Below are positions 21,462 to 30,151 of a stretch of 64,000 nucleotides of DNA, piece after piece. Each line of letters opens with the position of its first letter. The stretch's first letter is position 1. This stretch comes from Luteimonas terricola (lineage in GTDB: Bacteria; Pseudomonadota; Gammaproteobacteria; Xanthomonadales; Xanthomonadaceae), in NCBI RefSeq assembly GCF_004352845.1, contig NZ_SJRX01000002.1, positions 434,001 to 498,000 of the forward strand, read 5' to 3'. The notes beneath the pieces are model-generated. The model did not search any database, was not told where the DNA came from, and saw only the letters and a program-made list of their open reading frames with translations. Position numbers and translations under genes: made by a program.

Positions 21462-23083
21462 TGGACAGTGCACGACGCGTCGATGTCGCGATCCTTGGAG
21501 GCGGGCTGGCGGGCCTGACCCTCGCGCTGCAGCTGCGCAAGGCCGATCCATCCATCACCATCGTGGTATTCGAGCGTCACGCGCACCCGGCTCCAGAGGC
21601 GGCTTTCAAGGTCGGCGAGTCCACCGTCGAAGTCGGTGCCCACTACTTCGCCGAGGTGCTCGGCCTGCGCGAGCACCTCGACCAGGAGCAGATCCGCAAG
21701 TTCGGCTTCCGCTTCTTCTTCTCCGATGGCCGCAGCGACATCGACCGCTGCACCGAGATCGGCGTCAGCCACCTGCTGCCCACGCCGTCCTGGCAGATCG
21801 ACCGCGGCCGCTTCGAGAACATGCTCGGCGAGCGCGCGCAGGCAGCGGGCATCGACTTCCGCGACGGCAGCATGGTGCGCGGCGTGGAGCTCGGCGAAGG
21901 CGGCGACGACCACCGCGTCACCTGGTCGCGCGAAGACGTGCAAGGCACGCTCGCCGCGCGCTGGGTGGTCGACGCAAGCGGTCGTGCCGGGCTGTTGAAG
22001 CGCCAGCTGGGCCTGGCCGAAGCCAACGACCACGACGCCAACGCCGCCTGGTGGCGGGTGGAAGGCATCCTCGATCCCAACGACTGGTCCGACGACGCCG
22101 CCTGGCGCGCGCGCTGCACGCCGCCCGACCGCTGGCGCTCGACCAACCACATGTGCGGCACCGGCTACTGGTTCTGGATGATCCCGCTGGCCTCGGGCGC
22201 GCACTCGCTGGGGATCGTCTGCGACGCGAAGCTGCACCCGCTGGAAGGCATGAACACCCACGACAAGGCCATGGACTGGCTGCGCCGGCACCAGCCGCGC
22301 GTGGCCTCCGCGCTCGAAGGCCACGCGGTGAAGGATTTCCGCTTCCTGCGCCATTTTTCGCACGGCTGCCGCCACGTGTACGGCGAGCGCTGGGCGCTGA
22401 CCGGCGAGGCCGGCCTGTTCATGGATCCGTTCTATTCGCCGGGCAGCGATTTCATCGCGATCTCCAACTCCCAGGTCAGCGACCTGATCGCACGCGACCG
22501 CGCCGGCACCCCGTTCGCACCGTATGCAAGGCTGTACGAGCAGCTGTACTTCTCGTTCTACGAGAACACGATGACGCTCTACCAGGACCAGTACCCGCTG
22601 TTCGGCGACGAACAGGTCCTGCCGGTCAAGGTGATCTGGGACTACACGTTCTACTGGGCGCTGCTGGCACCGGTGTTCTTCACCGGCCGCATCACCGACG
22701 TCGCCATGTACAGGCGCCTGCAGCCGCTGTTCGAGCGTGGCAGCGGACTCAACGCCGCCATGCAGCCCCTGCTGCGCGAATGGGGCGAACGCAATGCGGC
22801 AGCCGCGGGCTCGACGCCGGACGGCCAGGGACGCGCGCTCGACCAGCACGGAATCCACTGGTTCCACGAGCTCAACCGCGCGCTGCGCGACCAGCTCGAC
22901 GATGCGGCCTTCGACGCGCGCATCGCCGACAACGTCGGGCGCATGGAGGCGCTGGCGGTCGAGATCCTCGCCCGCGCGCGCGACGCGCATCCGGCCATCG
23001 GCGACCATGGCCTTGCCGCACTCCCGGCCGGTCTCACCGCGCCAGAACCTTCGCTCGGCGCGGCCTGGTACACCGCCGCCTGA
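21461..23083 (+). CDS. FAD-dependent halogenase-like oxidoreductase
   Basis: A 540-residue flavoprotein. It has the dinucleotide fold GGGLAGL (about residue 13), the FKVGESTVE motif (residues 49-57), Lys80 in a position like the catalytic Lys79 of tryptophan halogenases, and the halogenase signature WxWxIP as WFWMIP (residues 237-242). This motif blocks monooxygenation in flavin-dependent halogenases. Xanthomonadins are brominated aryl polyenes, so a halogenase belongs here. The alignment of Lys80 is by eye. It could instead be a geranylgeranyl-reductase-like oxidoreductase. The start ATG shares one base with the glycosyltransferase stop. A flavin reductase partner is not seen nearby. Confidence 0.8.
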   Translation: MDSARRVDVAILGGGLAGLTLALQLRKADPSITIVVFERHAHPAPEAAFKVGESTVEVGAHYFAEVLGLREHLDQEQIRKFGFRFFFSDGRSDIDRCTEIGVSHLLPTPSWQIDRGRFENMLGERAQAAGIDFRDGSMVRGVELGEGGDDHRVTWSREDVQGTLAARWVVDASGRAGLLKRQLGLAEANDHDANAAWWRVEGILDPNDWSDDAAWRARCTPPDRWRSTNHMCGTGYWFWMIPLASGAHSLGIVCDAKLHPLEGMNTHDKAMDWLRRHQPRVASALEGHAVKDFRFLRHFSHGCRHVYGERWALTGEAGLFMDPFYSPGSDFIAISNSQVSDLIARDRAGTPFAPYARLYEQLYFSFYENTMTLYQDQYPLFGDEQVLPVKVIWDYTFYWALLAPVFFTGRITDVAMYRRLQPLFERGSGLNAAMQPLLREWGERNAAAAGSTPDGQGRALDQHGIHWFHELNRALRDQLDDAAFDARIADNVGRMEALAVEILARARDAHPAIGDHGLAALPAGLTAPEPSLGAAWYTAA

Positions 23084-23102
23084 CCGCTGGCAAAGGACTT
23101 CG

Positions 23103-24374
23103 ATGCATCACAGTCCCCTGCTGCTGCAGCTCGTCATCATCCTGCTCACCGCGCGCGCCTGCGGGCTTCTGCTGCGCCATGTCGGCCAGCCGCCGGTGAT
23201 CGGCGAAATGGCCGCGGGCCTGCTCCTGGGGCCGATCGTGTTCGGCGCCTGGTTCCCGGGGTTCCACGCGACGGTGTTCGCGCCGGAGTCGCTGCCCGGG
23301 CTGGCTTCGCTGGCCGAACTGGGCCTGGTGCTGTTCATGTTCATCGTCGGGGTCGAGTTGCGCGCGCCCGACGGCGTGAAGGCGCAGCTCAGGTCGGCTG
23401 GCCTGGTCGGCGTGGCCAGCGTGCTGGTGCCGATGGCGCTGGGCTTCGCGGCGTCGCCCCTGCTGCATCCGTACGCGCCCGACGGCGTGGCACTGGCGCC
23501 ATTCGCGCTGTTCATGGCCGCGGCCATGTCGATCACCGCGTTTCCGATCCTGGCCCGCATCCTCAAGGAGCGCGGCATGACCCATACGCCGCTGGGGCGC
23601 CTGGCGCTCGGCGGCGCCGCGATCGCCGACGTGCTCGCGTGGATCATGCTGGCACTTGTGGTGGCGCTGGTCGGCGCGGGCGACGGCCATGGCGGCTTCC
23701 TCCGCACCATCGCGGGCCTGGCGATCCTGGCGGCGGTGGTGTTCGTCCTGCTGCGACCGCTCTATGCCTGGCTGCTGCGCACCCACGCCGCCGACGGCGT
23801 GCCATCGCTGATGGTGCTCGCGGCGCTGCTGATCGGTGCCTTCGCCTGCGCGGCGGCCACCGAATGGCTGGGCGTGCACGCGGTGTTCGGCGCATTCCTC
23901 TTCGGCGCCTGCCTGCCGCGCGACGATCGCTTGCTGGGATCGCTGATCGAACGCGTGGAATACCTCGCCATCGTGGTGCTGATGCCGATCTTCTTCGCGC
24001 TGGCCGGGCTCAGCACCACCCGCGACGCCTTCACCGGCGCGGCGCTGGGCGCGATGCTGCTGATCCTGGCGGTCGCGGTGGTGGGCAAGGTCGCCGGCGG
24101 TGCGGCCGGCGCGCGGCTGTCGGGCCTCGGCTGGCGCGAGAGCTTCGCGGTCGGATCGCTGATGAACGCACGCGCGCTGATGGAGCTGATCGTGATCAAG
24201 GTCGGCCTGGACGCCGGGATCATCGGCCAGGACCTCTTCACCATGCTGCTGGTGATGGCGATCCTGACCACGGTCATGACCGGACCGCTGGTGTCGCTGT
24301 CGCTGGGCCGGCGCGCGGCGCAGGCGCTGGGCACCGTACCTGCCGGCGAGCCGCCCGCACAGCGCGGCGGCTGA
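23103..24374 (+). CDS. Cation:proton antiporter (CPA2/Kef-type membrane domain)
   Basis: A 423-residue membrane protein with about 12 segments and no RCK/TrkA domain. It has the CPA2 features GEMAAGLLLGP (segment 2), AAMSITAFPILARIL with the transport core region, and HAVFGAFLFGACLPR. The paired Asp site of exchangers lies around AIADVLAWIM. It exchanges Na+ or K+ for protons at the inner membrane. It ends the plus-strand pigment operon, 19 bases after the halogenase gene, with its own AAAGGA-type upstream site. Why a cation exchanger is tied to the pigment genes is unknown. Confidence 0.88.
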   Translation: MHHSPLLLQLVIILLTARACGLLLRHVGQPPVIGEMAAGLLLGPIVFGAWFPGFHATVFAPESLPGLASLAELGLVLFMFIVGVELRAPDGVKAQLRSAGLVGVASVLVPMALGFAASPLLHPYAPDGVALAPFALFMAAAMSITAFPILARILKERGMTHTPLGRLALGGAAIADVLAWIMLALVVALVGAGDGHGGFLRTIAGLAILAAVVFVLLRPLYAWLLRTHAADGVPSLMVLAALLIGAFACAAATEWLGVHAVFGAFLFGACLPRDDRLLGSLIERVEYLAIVVLMPIFFALAGLSTTRDAFTGAALGAMLLILAVAVVGKVAGGAAGARLSGLGWRESFAVGSLMNARALMELIVIKVGLDAGIIGQDLFTMLLVMAILTTVMTGPLVSLSLGRRAAQALGTVPAGEPPAQRGG

Positions 24375-24402
24375 GTGCGCCGGCCAGTCCGGAGCCCGCG
24401 AC

Positions 24403-24885
24403 TCAGTCGAGCGGCTGCTCCGCCACCGGCGGCGGCGCATGTTCCGGCGGCGGGTTGGCCAGGTGGATCGCCACGCCGCGGCCGTGCTTCTGTCGCGGAC
24501 TGATGTTCACGCCGACACCGCCGCTGGTATAGCTGCGGCCGCCGAAGCGCCCCGTGCCGGCGCCGATGCTGACGCCACCGCCGCCATAGCCGTCGGCCGT
24601 GCCCTGGAACAGGATGCCGTTGGCGCCCAGCGAAGCGGCTTCTTCGCGCAGCTTGCGCATCACCGAGTCGGCCTTGTTCTGCTCGCCATAGGTGAACGCA
24701 CCGCTGGAGGTCTCGAGCAGGGCCACTTCCTCGTAGGGGACGCCGGGCGAGCCATAGTAGACGCGCACCTGCGCCGGATCGATCGGCGGCCGCGGCGTGC
24801 CGGTGAGGATGTGCGAGCTGGCGCAGCCCGCCAGCAGCAGCACGGCGCTGGCGGCGGCGATACGAAGCATGCGGGTGGGATTCAT
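24403..24885 (-). CDS. Uncharacterised lipoprotein
   Basis: A 160-residue precursor with signal MNPTRMLRIAAASAVLLLAGC and lipobox LAGC. The mature N-terminus has a RVYYGSPGVPYEEVALLETSS strand region, a helix KADSVMRKLREEAASLGANG, then a glycine-rich stretch and a His/Pro-rich C-terminus (EHAPPPVAEQP). I do not recognise a named family beyond DUF4156/RcsF-like resemblance in the helix-strand core, which is weak. It lies 106 bases after the ketoreductase gene on the same strand and is convergent with the antiporter. Whether it belongs to the pigment operon is open; it could be an outer-membrane accessory. Confidence 0.7.
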   Translation of the reverse strand: MNPTRMLRIAAASAVLLLAGCASSHILTGTPRPPIDPAQVRVYYGSPGVPYEEVALLETSSGAFTYGEQNKADSVMRKLREEAASLGANGILFQGTADGYGGGGVSIGAGTGRFGGRSYTSGGVGVNISPRQKHGRGVAIHLANPPPEHAPPPVAEQPLD

Positions 24886-24991
24886 GGCGGCACCTTGGAC
24901 GATTGGTTGCCGATCATCCTCCCATCCCGATGAATCCGGTGTCACCAGCCGCCCCTGGCCATGCCGGCTGCGCGTGGTGTCCGGGTTGCGT

Positions 24992-25732
24992 TCAGGCCAT
25001 GCCGCCGTTGACGCCGATCACCTGGCCGGTGACGTAGGCGGCGGCATCCGAACACAGGAAGCGCACCACCGCCGCCACCTCGTCCGGCGTGCCCGCGCGA
25101 CCCGCCGGCACCATCTGCTTCACCACCTCGGGCGGGAACGCGGCTTCGGCCATGCGCCCGGCGACGACGCCCGGCGCGACCACGTTCACTGTGATGCCGC
25201 GGCTGGCCATCTCGCGCGCGAGCGATTTCGAGGCGCCGTGCAGTGCCGACTTGGCCGCCGCGTAGTTGGCCTGGCCGCGGTTGCCGAGCACCGCGGCCAC
25301 GCTGGACACGCTGACGATCCGGCCCCAGCGCGTGCGCGCCATCGGCAGCAGCAGCGGCTGGGTGACGTTGAAGAAACCATGCAGGGAGACGTCGATGACG
25401 CGCCGCCACTGGGTTGCGGACATGCCGGCCATGGGCGCGTCGTCGTGGATGCCGGCGTTGTTGACCACGACCTGCACCGGACCGGCCTCCAGCAGCGCGG
25501 CGATGGCCGCGCCCGCGGCTTCGCCGTCGGCGACGTCGAACGCCACCGCCTCCGCGCTGCCGCCGGCGGTGGTGATGTCGACCACCACCGCGTCGGCACG
25601 CGCGAGGTTGCCGTTGGCATGGACGATGACGTGGAAACCGTCGGCGGCCAGCTGGCGGCAGATCGCCCCGCCGAGGTCACCGCTGCCACCGGTGACCAGG
25701 GCGCGGCGGAGTGCATGGGAGTGTTCGCTCAT
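24992..25732 (-). CDS. 3-ketoacyl-ACP reductase (ApeQ/FabG-like)
   Basis: A 246-residue short-chain dehydrogenase. It has the cofactor motif TGGSGDLGG (residues 14-22), NNAG at 91-94, catalytic Ser144, Tyr157 and Lys161 (YAAAK), and the C-terminal GQVIGVNGGMA of FabG proteins. It should reduce the 3-ketoacyl-ACP made by the KS/CLF pair with NADPH. The ATG at 25732 begins MSEHSHALRRALVTGG. It follows the ApeP-like gene by seven bases, and a GATAAT box overlapping that stop codon lies six bases before the ATG. It may therefore be expressed from the operon, from its own leaderless promoter, or both. Confidence 0.92.
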   Translation of the reverse strand: MSEHSHALRRALVTGGSGDLGGAICRQLAADGFHVIVHANGNLARADAVVVDITTAGGSAEAVAFDVADGEAAGAAIAALLEAGPVQVVVNNAGIHDDAPMAGMSATQWRRVIDVSLHGFFNVTQPLLLPMARTRWGRIVSVSSVAAVLGNRGQANYAAAKSALHGASKSLAREMASRGITVNVVAPGVVAGRMAEAAFPPEVVKQMVPAGRAGTPDEVAAVVRFLCSDAAAYVTGQVIGVNGGMA

Positions 25733-25739
25733 GCGCCGA

Positions 25740-26186
25740 TTATCGCGGCATCGGCGGCGCGTCGGCGAGCACCACCGCTGCGCGGCCCTCGGCAAGCAGC
25801 ACGCCGGCATGATGGATGCGGAAGGCGTACTGCTGGCTGGACCCGCCCTCCATCAGCACTTCGGCCTCGCCTTCCAGCACGCCCGGCAGGTCGTCGATGC
25901 GCGCCACCCGCAGGTCGACGCCGCGCAGCGCGACCAGCATGCCCGGGCGCACCGCCTCGCCGGAGTCGCGTCCGCGCAGGCCGCCATGCACGGCCATGGC
26001 CTGGGCGCCGTACTCGCACAGGTGCACGGCACGGAGCCGGCCGTTGCTGCGCAGCGGGTGGGTCGGATCGCGGTGGTTGTGGGCGCGCAGACGGATGCGG
26101 CTGGCGTCCCACTCGACCACCTCGTCCCAGAGGCACATGGCGTGCTGGTGCGGGATGAGGTCGAAGATGTCCTGGCGGGGGATCAT
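25740..26186 (-). CDS. Hotdog-fold 3-hydroxyacyl-ACP dehydratase (ApeP-like)
   Basis: A 148-residue single hotdog domain. The N-terminal FDLIPHQHAMCLWDEV motif matches the dehydratase pattern IPH-x3-M-x-L-x-D, with His13 as candidate base. The centre CEYGAQAMAVHGGL is the family helix. It probably dehydrates the 3-hydroxy intermediate to an enoyl-ACP, forming one double bond per cycle. Aryl polyene dehydratases are known to work as ApeI/ApeP heterodimers, and a second, smaller hotdog gene lies at 30148. The ATG at 26186 overlaps the exporter stop as ATGA. Confidence 0.88.
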   Translation of the reverse strand: MIPRQDIFDLIPHQHAMCLWDEVVEWDASRIRLRAHNHRDPTHPLRSNGRLRAVHLCEYGAQAMAVHGGLRGRDSGEAVRPGMLVALRGVDLRVARIDDLPGVLEGEAEVLMEGGSSQQYAFRIHHAGVLLAEGRAAVVLADAPPMPR

Positions 26187-28519
26187 AAGGTGTCGCCAGC
26201 GTCGTGCCGGGAGACGAGCAGCGCCAGGACAAAGTTCGACAGCACCCCGATCGCCACCGTGCTGCCGATCGCGCGCAGCACCGGGATCGAGGACAGCGCC
26301 AGCAGGCTGAACACCAGCAGGGTCATCAGGCTGCAGACCAGCACCGCGTGCAGGGTGCGCACCTGGTCGGCGCGGCGGTCGCCGGCGTGTTCGAAGAACA
26401 GCGCGTAGTCCAGGCCGAGGCCCGCGGCCAGGATCAGCGCGACCAGGTGGAACAGGTTCAGCTCGACGCCGAAGCCGCGCAGCACCGCAAGCACCACCAG
26501 CGTGGTCAGCGCCATCGGCAGCAGCACGCGCGCGACGCGGCCGGGCGTACGCAGCGCGATCCACACCGTGGCCGCCAGCAGCAGCGCGGCGACCGCCAGC
26601 GCGGCCAGCACGCGCCCGCGGTATTCGACGACCAGCGACTCGGACGCCGCCTTCATGTCCAGCAGTTCGCCGCCGGCTTCCGACGCCGCTCGCGCCACCG
26701 CATCGACGTCCTCCAGGCTGCTCAGCGACACCAGCGCAATGGCGCCTTCCGCCGTCGAGCCGTCGCTTTGCAGCAGCAGGCCCTCGACGGTGGCGGCCAG
26801 CGGCGTGCCGGCAAGGTCCGCCGGCCGCAGCGGGTCGGCCGTGCGCGCGCGCTCGACATCGGCGAGGAAGGGTGCGAAGGCGTCCTCGCGGAACGGCGAG
26901 TCCGCGAGCGCTTCGGCCATGGCCGCGCGCAAGGCCTGGGGCGTGGGCAGCGCCTGCTGCCGCGCGCGCTGGGTGGCAGCCGACGGCAGGTAGCGCGCGG
27001 CGCTGTCGTAGCCGCCCAGCGCGCCTTCCGCCACGAGCGCATCCAGCCGCGGATGCAGGGCTTCGGTCGCGGCCAGCGCGGCATCGGCGTCGGCGCCGCG
27101 CAGCACCAGCAGGTAGCGCACGTCCGGCGCGCCCAGGGCCTGCCGCAGGCGCGCGTCGAGTTCCATGCCCTCGGCCGGCACGGGGGTCAGCTTCGACAGG
27201 TCGTTTTCCCAGAACGGACCGCGCGCGGTGGCCAGCACCACCAGGCAGCCGGCCGCGAGCAGCAGCAGCGACCAGCGCGGCCGGGGCAGGCGCTGGATGC
27301 CGCGCCACAGCGCCTGCAGCCGCGGGGACTCGGCCAGGTCGCGCGGCGCCGGATCCACCAGCGGCGGCAGCCCGAAGCGCGTGGCCAGCGCGGCCGCCGC
27401 CAGCGCGGAGATCGTGAACACCGCCAGCTGGCGCAAGCCATCCACGCCGGAGAACAGGAAGGTGAGGTAGGCGATGCAGGTGGCCACCACGCCGGTCACC
27501 AGCGCCGGCCACAGCGCGCGCACGTTGTCGCGCGGGCTGATGCCGGCGCGCTGCTGGCTGAGGAAGTGGATGGGATAGTCCTGGACCACGCCGATCAGGG
27601 TGAAGCCGAAGGCGACGGTGATGCCGTGCACGGCCTCGAACGCCAGCGCCACCGCGCCCAGTCCGGCGAGTCCCGCGGTGGCCAGCGGCAGCACGCCCAT
27701 CAGCGGCGCGCGCCAGCTGCGGTAGGCGAGCAGCAGCAGCAGGACCAGGCCGATGCTGTCGATGGCGCCGATCCACTGCGCCTCGCGCGCGGTGCGGCCG
27801 CCGATCTCGACCGAGAACGCGCCCGGGCCGGCCATCTGCAGCCGCGCGCCGCTGTCGCCGGCGGCGTCGGCGAAGGCTGACTGCAGCGCGTCGTAGGCAC
27901 GCTGCTGGGCGGTGGGATCGAAGCCGGCCGCGCGCGTCTGCGCCAGCAGCAGGGCCTCGCCGCCCGCGGCGTCGAACCACACCCCGTGCAGGCGCTGCGG
28001 CGCGACCTTCGGCTGCCAGGCCTCGGCCAGCGCGAGCATCTCCAGCGTCGGGTCGGCGGGCAGCAAGGGCTCCACCAGACCCGCCATCGGCGAGCCCAGG
28101 TCCTGCAGGCGCTCGTCGAGCTGTTCGCCGAGATAGTCGGCGTCCAGGCGCCGGTGGTCGAGCGTGGACGACAGCAGGTAGCGATAGGGACGCAGGGATT
28201 CCGGCACGGCTTCGAGTCCCGCGTCGGCGCCGTTGGCGATGAACTCGAAGTCGGGATTCGCGGCCAGCGCTCCGGCCAGGGCGCGCGACTGCCCGGCCAG
28301 GGCCTCGGGCGATGCGCCCGACAGCGACACCAGCAGCAGGCGCGAGCCCGGACCGTCGCCCAGCTCGTCGACCAGCAGCGTCTGCGCCGGCGTGCGCGGC
28401 TCGGGCATGAAGCGGCGCAGGTCACCGCTGAGTTCGAGCCGCTGGCCGATCGCCCAGCCCGCGACCAGCAGCGCCGCCAGCCACAGCAACGCCAGCGCGG
28501 TGCGCCACGCGGGCGTCAT
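26183..28519 (-). CDS. MMPL/RND-family exporter
   Basis: A 778-residue inner-membrane protein in two repeats. Each repeat has one membrane helix, a large periplasmic loop (about 30-230 and 410-600) and five further helices. The second repeat has LNLFHLVALILAAGLGLDYALFF with the Asp-Tyr proton-relay pair. In the first repeat the equivalent is GFTLIGVVQDYPIHFL. MMPL proteins export lipids; in aryl polyene loci this one is thought to move the lipid-linked pigment out of the inner membrane. The ATG at 28519 overlaps the LolA-like gene stop by four bases. It starts MTPAWRTALALL, and a longer upstream frame is less likely. Confidence 0.92.
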   Translation of the reverse strand: MTPAWRTALALLWLAALLVAGWAIGQRLELSGDLRRFMPEPRTPAQTLLVDELGDGPGSRLLLVSLSGASPEALAGQSRALAGALAANPDFEFIANGADAGLEAVPESLRPYRYLLSSTLDHRRLDADYLGEQLDERLQDLGSPMAGLVEPLLPADPTLEMLALAEAWQPKVAPQRLHGVWFDAAGGEALLLAQTRAAGFDPTAQQRAYDALQSAFADAAGDSGARLQMAGPGAFSVEIGGRTAREAQWIGAIDSIGLVLLLLLAYRSWRAPLMGVLPLATAGLAGLGAVALAFEAVHGITVAFGFTLIGVVQDYPIHFLSQQRAGISPRDNVRALWPALVTGVVATCIAYLTFLFSGVDGLRQLAVFTISALAAAALATRFGLPPLVDPAPRDLAESPRLQALWRGIQRLPRPRWSLLLLAAGCLVVLATARGPFWENDLSKLTPVPAEGMELDARLRQALGAPDVRYLLVLRGADADAALAATEALHPRLDALVAEGALGGYDSAARYLPSAATQRARQQALPTPQALRAAMAEALADSPFREDAFAPFLADVERARTADPLRPADLAGTPLAATVEGLLLQSDGSTAEGAIALVSLSSLEDVDAVARAASEAGGELLDMKAASESLVVEYRGRVLAALAVAALLLAATVWIALRTPGRVARVLLPMALTTLVVLAVLRGFGVELNLFHLVALILAAGLGLDYALFFEHAGDRRADQVRTLHAVLVCSLMTLLVFSLLALSSIPVLRAIGSTVAIGVLSNFVLALLVSRHDAGDTL

Positions 28520-29256
28520 TGCGCCGCGGCGCCGAGGTCGCGGCACAGGGCCTCATAGTCGGCGCCTTCGCCGGCGGCCACCGCGGCGCGCGCGGCGCCA
28601 GCGAGCAGGGTGCGCTGCAGGTCGCCCTCGGTGGGCCGGGTCTCGATGCAGCGCAGTTCGGCGCCACGGCCGCGCAGGGTGATGTCGCGGACGCTGGCGG
28701 CCAACGCCGCGTCGCGCGGCACCAGCACCAGGGTCCAGTCCTCGCGGCGGCCGCGGGATTCGATGCGGTAGTCGCGCTCGAGCGCCGCGGCGTCGCCGGC
28801 CAGCAGGGCGCCGAAGCTGGCCTGCAGCCCCGCAAGCTCGGGCGCACGCGACAGCGCGAAGCTGCGCGTGCTTCTGCCGCGGGCGATGCTGGCCTCGCCG
28901 TCGCGGATGGTGGTGGTCTCGGCATAGGGCACGCGCACCTCGCGCACCAGGGTGTCGTCGTCGGGACGCGCGTACTCGCCTTCGATGCGCAGCGGCGCTT
29001 TCAACATCGCCGAACCGCGCAACTCCACGAACGGCGTGCTCACCGGCGCGGGCCGCGCCAGTCGCTGCAGGATCCAGGCGCTATCGACCGCCGCCGGCTG
29101 CGCGGCCAGCGGCAGCGCGGTCGCCGCCAGCAGCAGGACCAGGACGGCCAGGATCCGGCCCGGGCCCCTGGTCGCGCGGTGACGGCCCGTCCGCTTCGGG
29201 CGCCGGGGGCGGCGACTGGTGCGGGATGGCGTCTTGCTGGCTTCGGCTGTGCTCAC
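28516..29256 (-). CDS. LolA-like lipoprotein carrier-fold protein
   Basis: A 246-residue product when begun at the GTG 29256. The mature part is LolA-like, about 195 residues. It has a hydrophobic signal core (ILAVLVLLLAATALPLA), then FVELRGSAMLKAPLRIEGEY and VPYAETTTIRDG strands, a family resemblance rather than an LolA match. Its likely job is periplasmic transfer of the pigment lipid toward the outer membrane. The start is awkward. The signal core is preceded by an Arg-rich stretch of about 40 residues lying inside the acyltransferase gene. An ATG at 29274 is the alternative, but GTG has a GGGG upstream. The overlap of 176 bases with the acyltransferase gene is unusual. Confidence 0.78.
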   Translation of the reverse strand: MSTAEASKTPSRTSRRPRRPKRTGRHRATRGPGRILAVLVLLLAATALPLAAQPAAVDSAWILQRLARPAPVSTPFVELRGSAMLKAPLRIEGEYARPDDDTLVREVRVPYAETTTIRDGEASIARGRSTRSFALSRAPELAGLQASFGALLAGDAAALERDYRIESRGRREDWTLVLVPRDAALAASVRDITLRGRGAELRCIETRPTEGDLQRTLLAGAARAAVAAGEGADYEALCRDLGAAAQ

Positions 29257-30151
29257 GGTCGCCCCAGAAATCATAGAAGTTGAACCAGTTGAACGGCGCA
29301 TCGCGCATGTGATGTTCGAGGCGCTCCGCGTAACGGCGGATGAGCGCGGGCACCGCCGCCGCGCGCTCGCGCCGCGGGATCGCGACGCCGTCGCTGAACG
29401 GCTCGAACACGAGATCGTAGCGGTTGCCGCCGCGGTACAGGCCGAAGGCGAGCTGCACCGGGACCTGCAGCACCGAAGCCAGCAGCCACGGCGTCACCGG
29501 GAACCGCGCATCGTCGCCGAGGATCGGCACCGCGACCGAGGCCTCGCCCGGCTGCGTGCGATCGACCAGCAGCGCCACCAGCGCACCGTCCGAGGCGGCT
29601 TTCTGGATCTCGAACATGATTCCGGGCCCGTCTTGCGAGGCATCGATCACCGAGGCCGCGATCCCGGGATTGAGCGCGTCCAGCAGTTGGGTGACCGCCG
29701 GGCTGTGCGCCTTGTCCAGGACCACGCGGATCTCCTGCTCCGGGCGCTGGCGGCCAAGCACGCGCAGCACTTCAAAGCTGCCCAGGTGGGAGCCGAACAC
29801 CAGCACGCCCTGGCGACGGTCGAGCGCCGCGTGCAGCGACTCCAGGCCGCTGACCCTGATGTCGAAGCGGCGCATGTCGCCGCCAAGCAGGAACACGCGG
29901 TCGAGGATGGTCGCGGCGAAGGTGTGGATGTGGCGCGCGATGTCGGCCAGGCGCGCGGGTCGGCCGAGTGCGCGCGACAGGTAGGCGCGGGAATCGCGCC
30001 GCTCTTCGCCGCGGCGGAGCAGGTAGTACGCCGTGATCGGATACAGCAGCAGCCGCGCCAGGCCACGTCCGCCGCGCAGGCTGAAGCCGCGCAGCAGCCA
30101 GAGCGCGAACCATGCGCCACCCTCGCGGCGCTGCTTCCAGTCGCCGCTCAT
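29081..30151 (-). CDS. LpxL/LpxP-like lipid acyltransferase
   Basis: A 356-residue protein. It has an N-terminal membrane anchor region (FALWLLRGFSLRG), the acyltransferase motif HLGSFE (H-x4-E), and the FNWFNFYDFWGD segment that usually sits close to the end of this family. After that come about 60 extra residues, Pro/Gly/Arg-rich and low in complexity, read through the start of the LolA-like gene. The enzyme acylates a lipid, probably the pigment anchor. The ATG at 30151 overlaps the upstream hotdog stop by four bases. The tail may be genuine, or result from a lost stop or sequence indel near 29165, where third-position GC drops in this frame. Confidence 0.82.
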   Translation of the reverse strand: MSGDWKQRREGGAWFALWLLRGFSLRGGRGLARLLLYPITAYYLLRRGEERRDSRAYLSRALGRPARLADIARHIHTFAATILDRVFLLGGDMRRFDIRVSGLESLHAALDRRQGVLVFGSHLGSFEVLRVLGRQRPEQEIRVVLDKAHSPAVTQLLDALNPGIAASVIDASQDGPGIMFEIQKAASDGALVALLVDRTQPGEASVAVPILGDDARFPVTPWLLASVLQVPVQLAFGLYRGGNRYDLVFEPFSDGVAIPRRERAAAVPALIRRYAERLEHHMRDAPFNWFNFYDFWGDREHSRSQQDAIPHQSPPPAPEADGPSPRDQGPGPDPGRPGPAAGGDRAAAGRAAGGGR

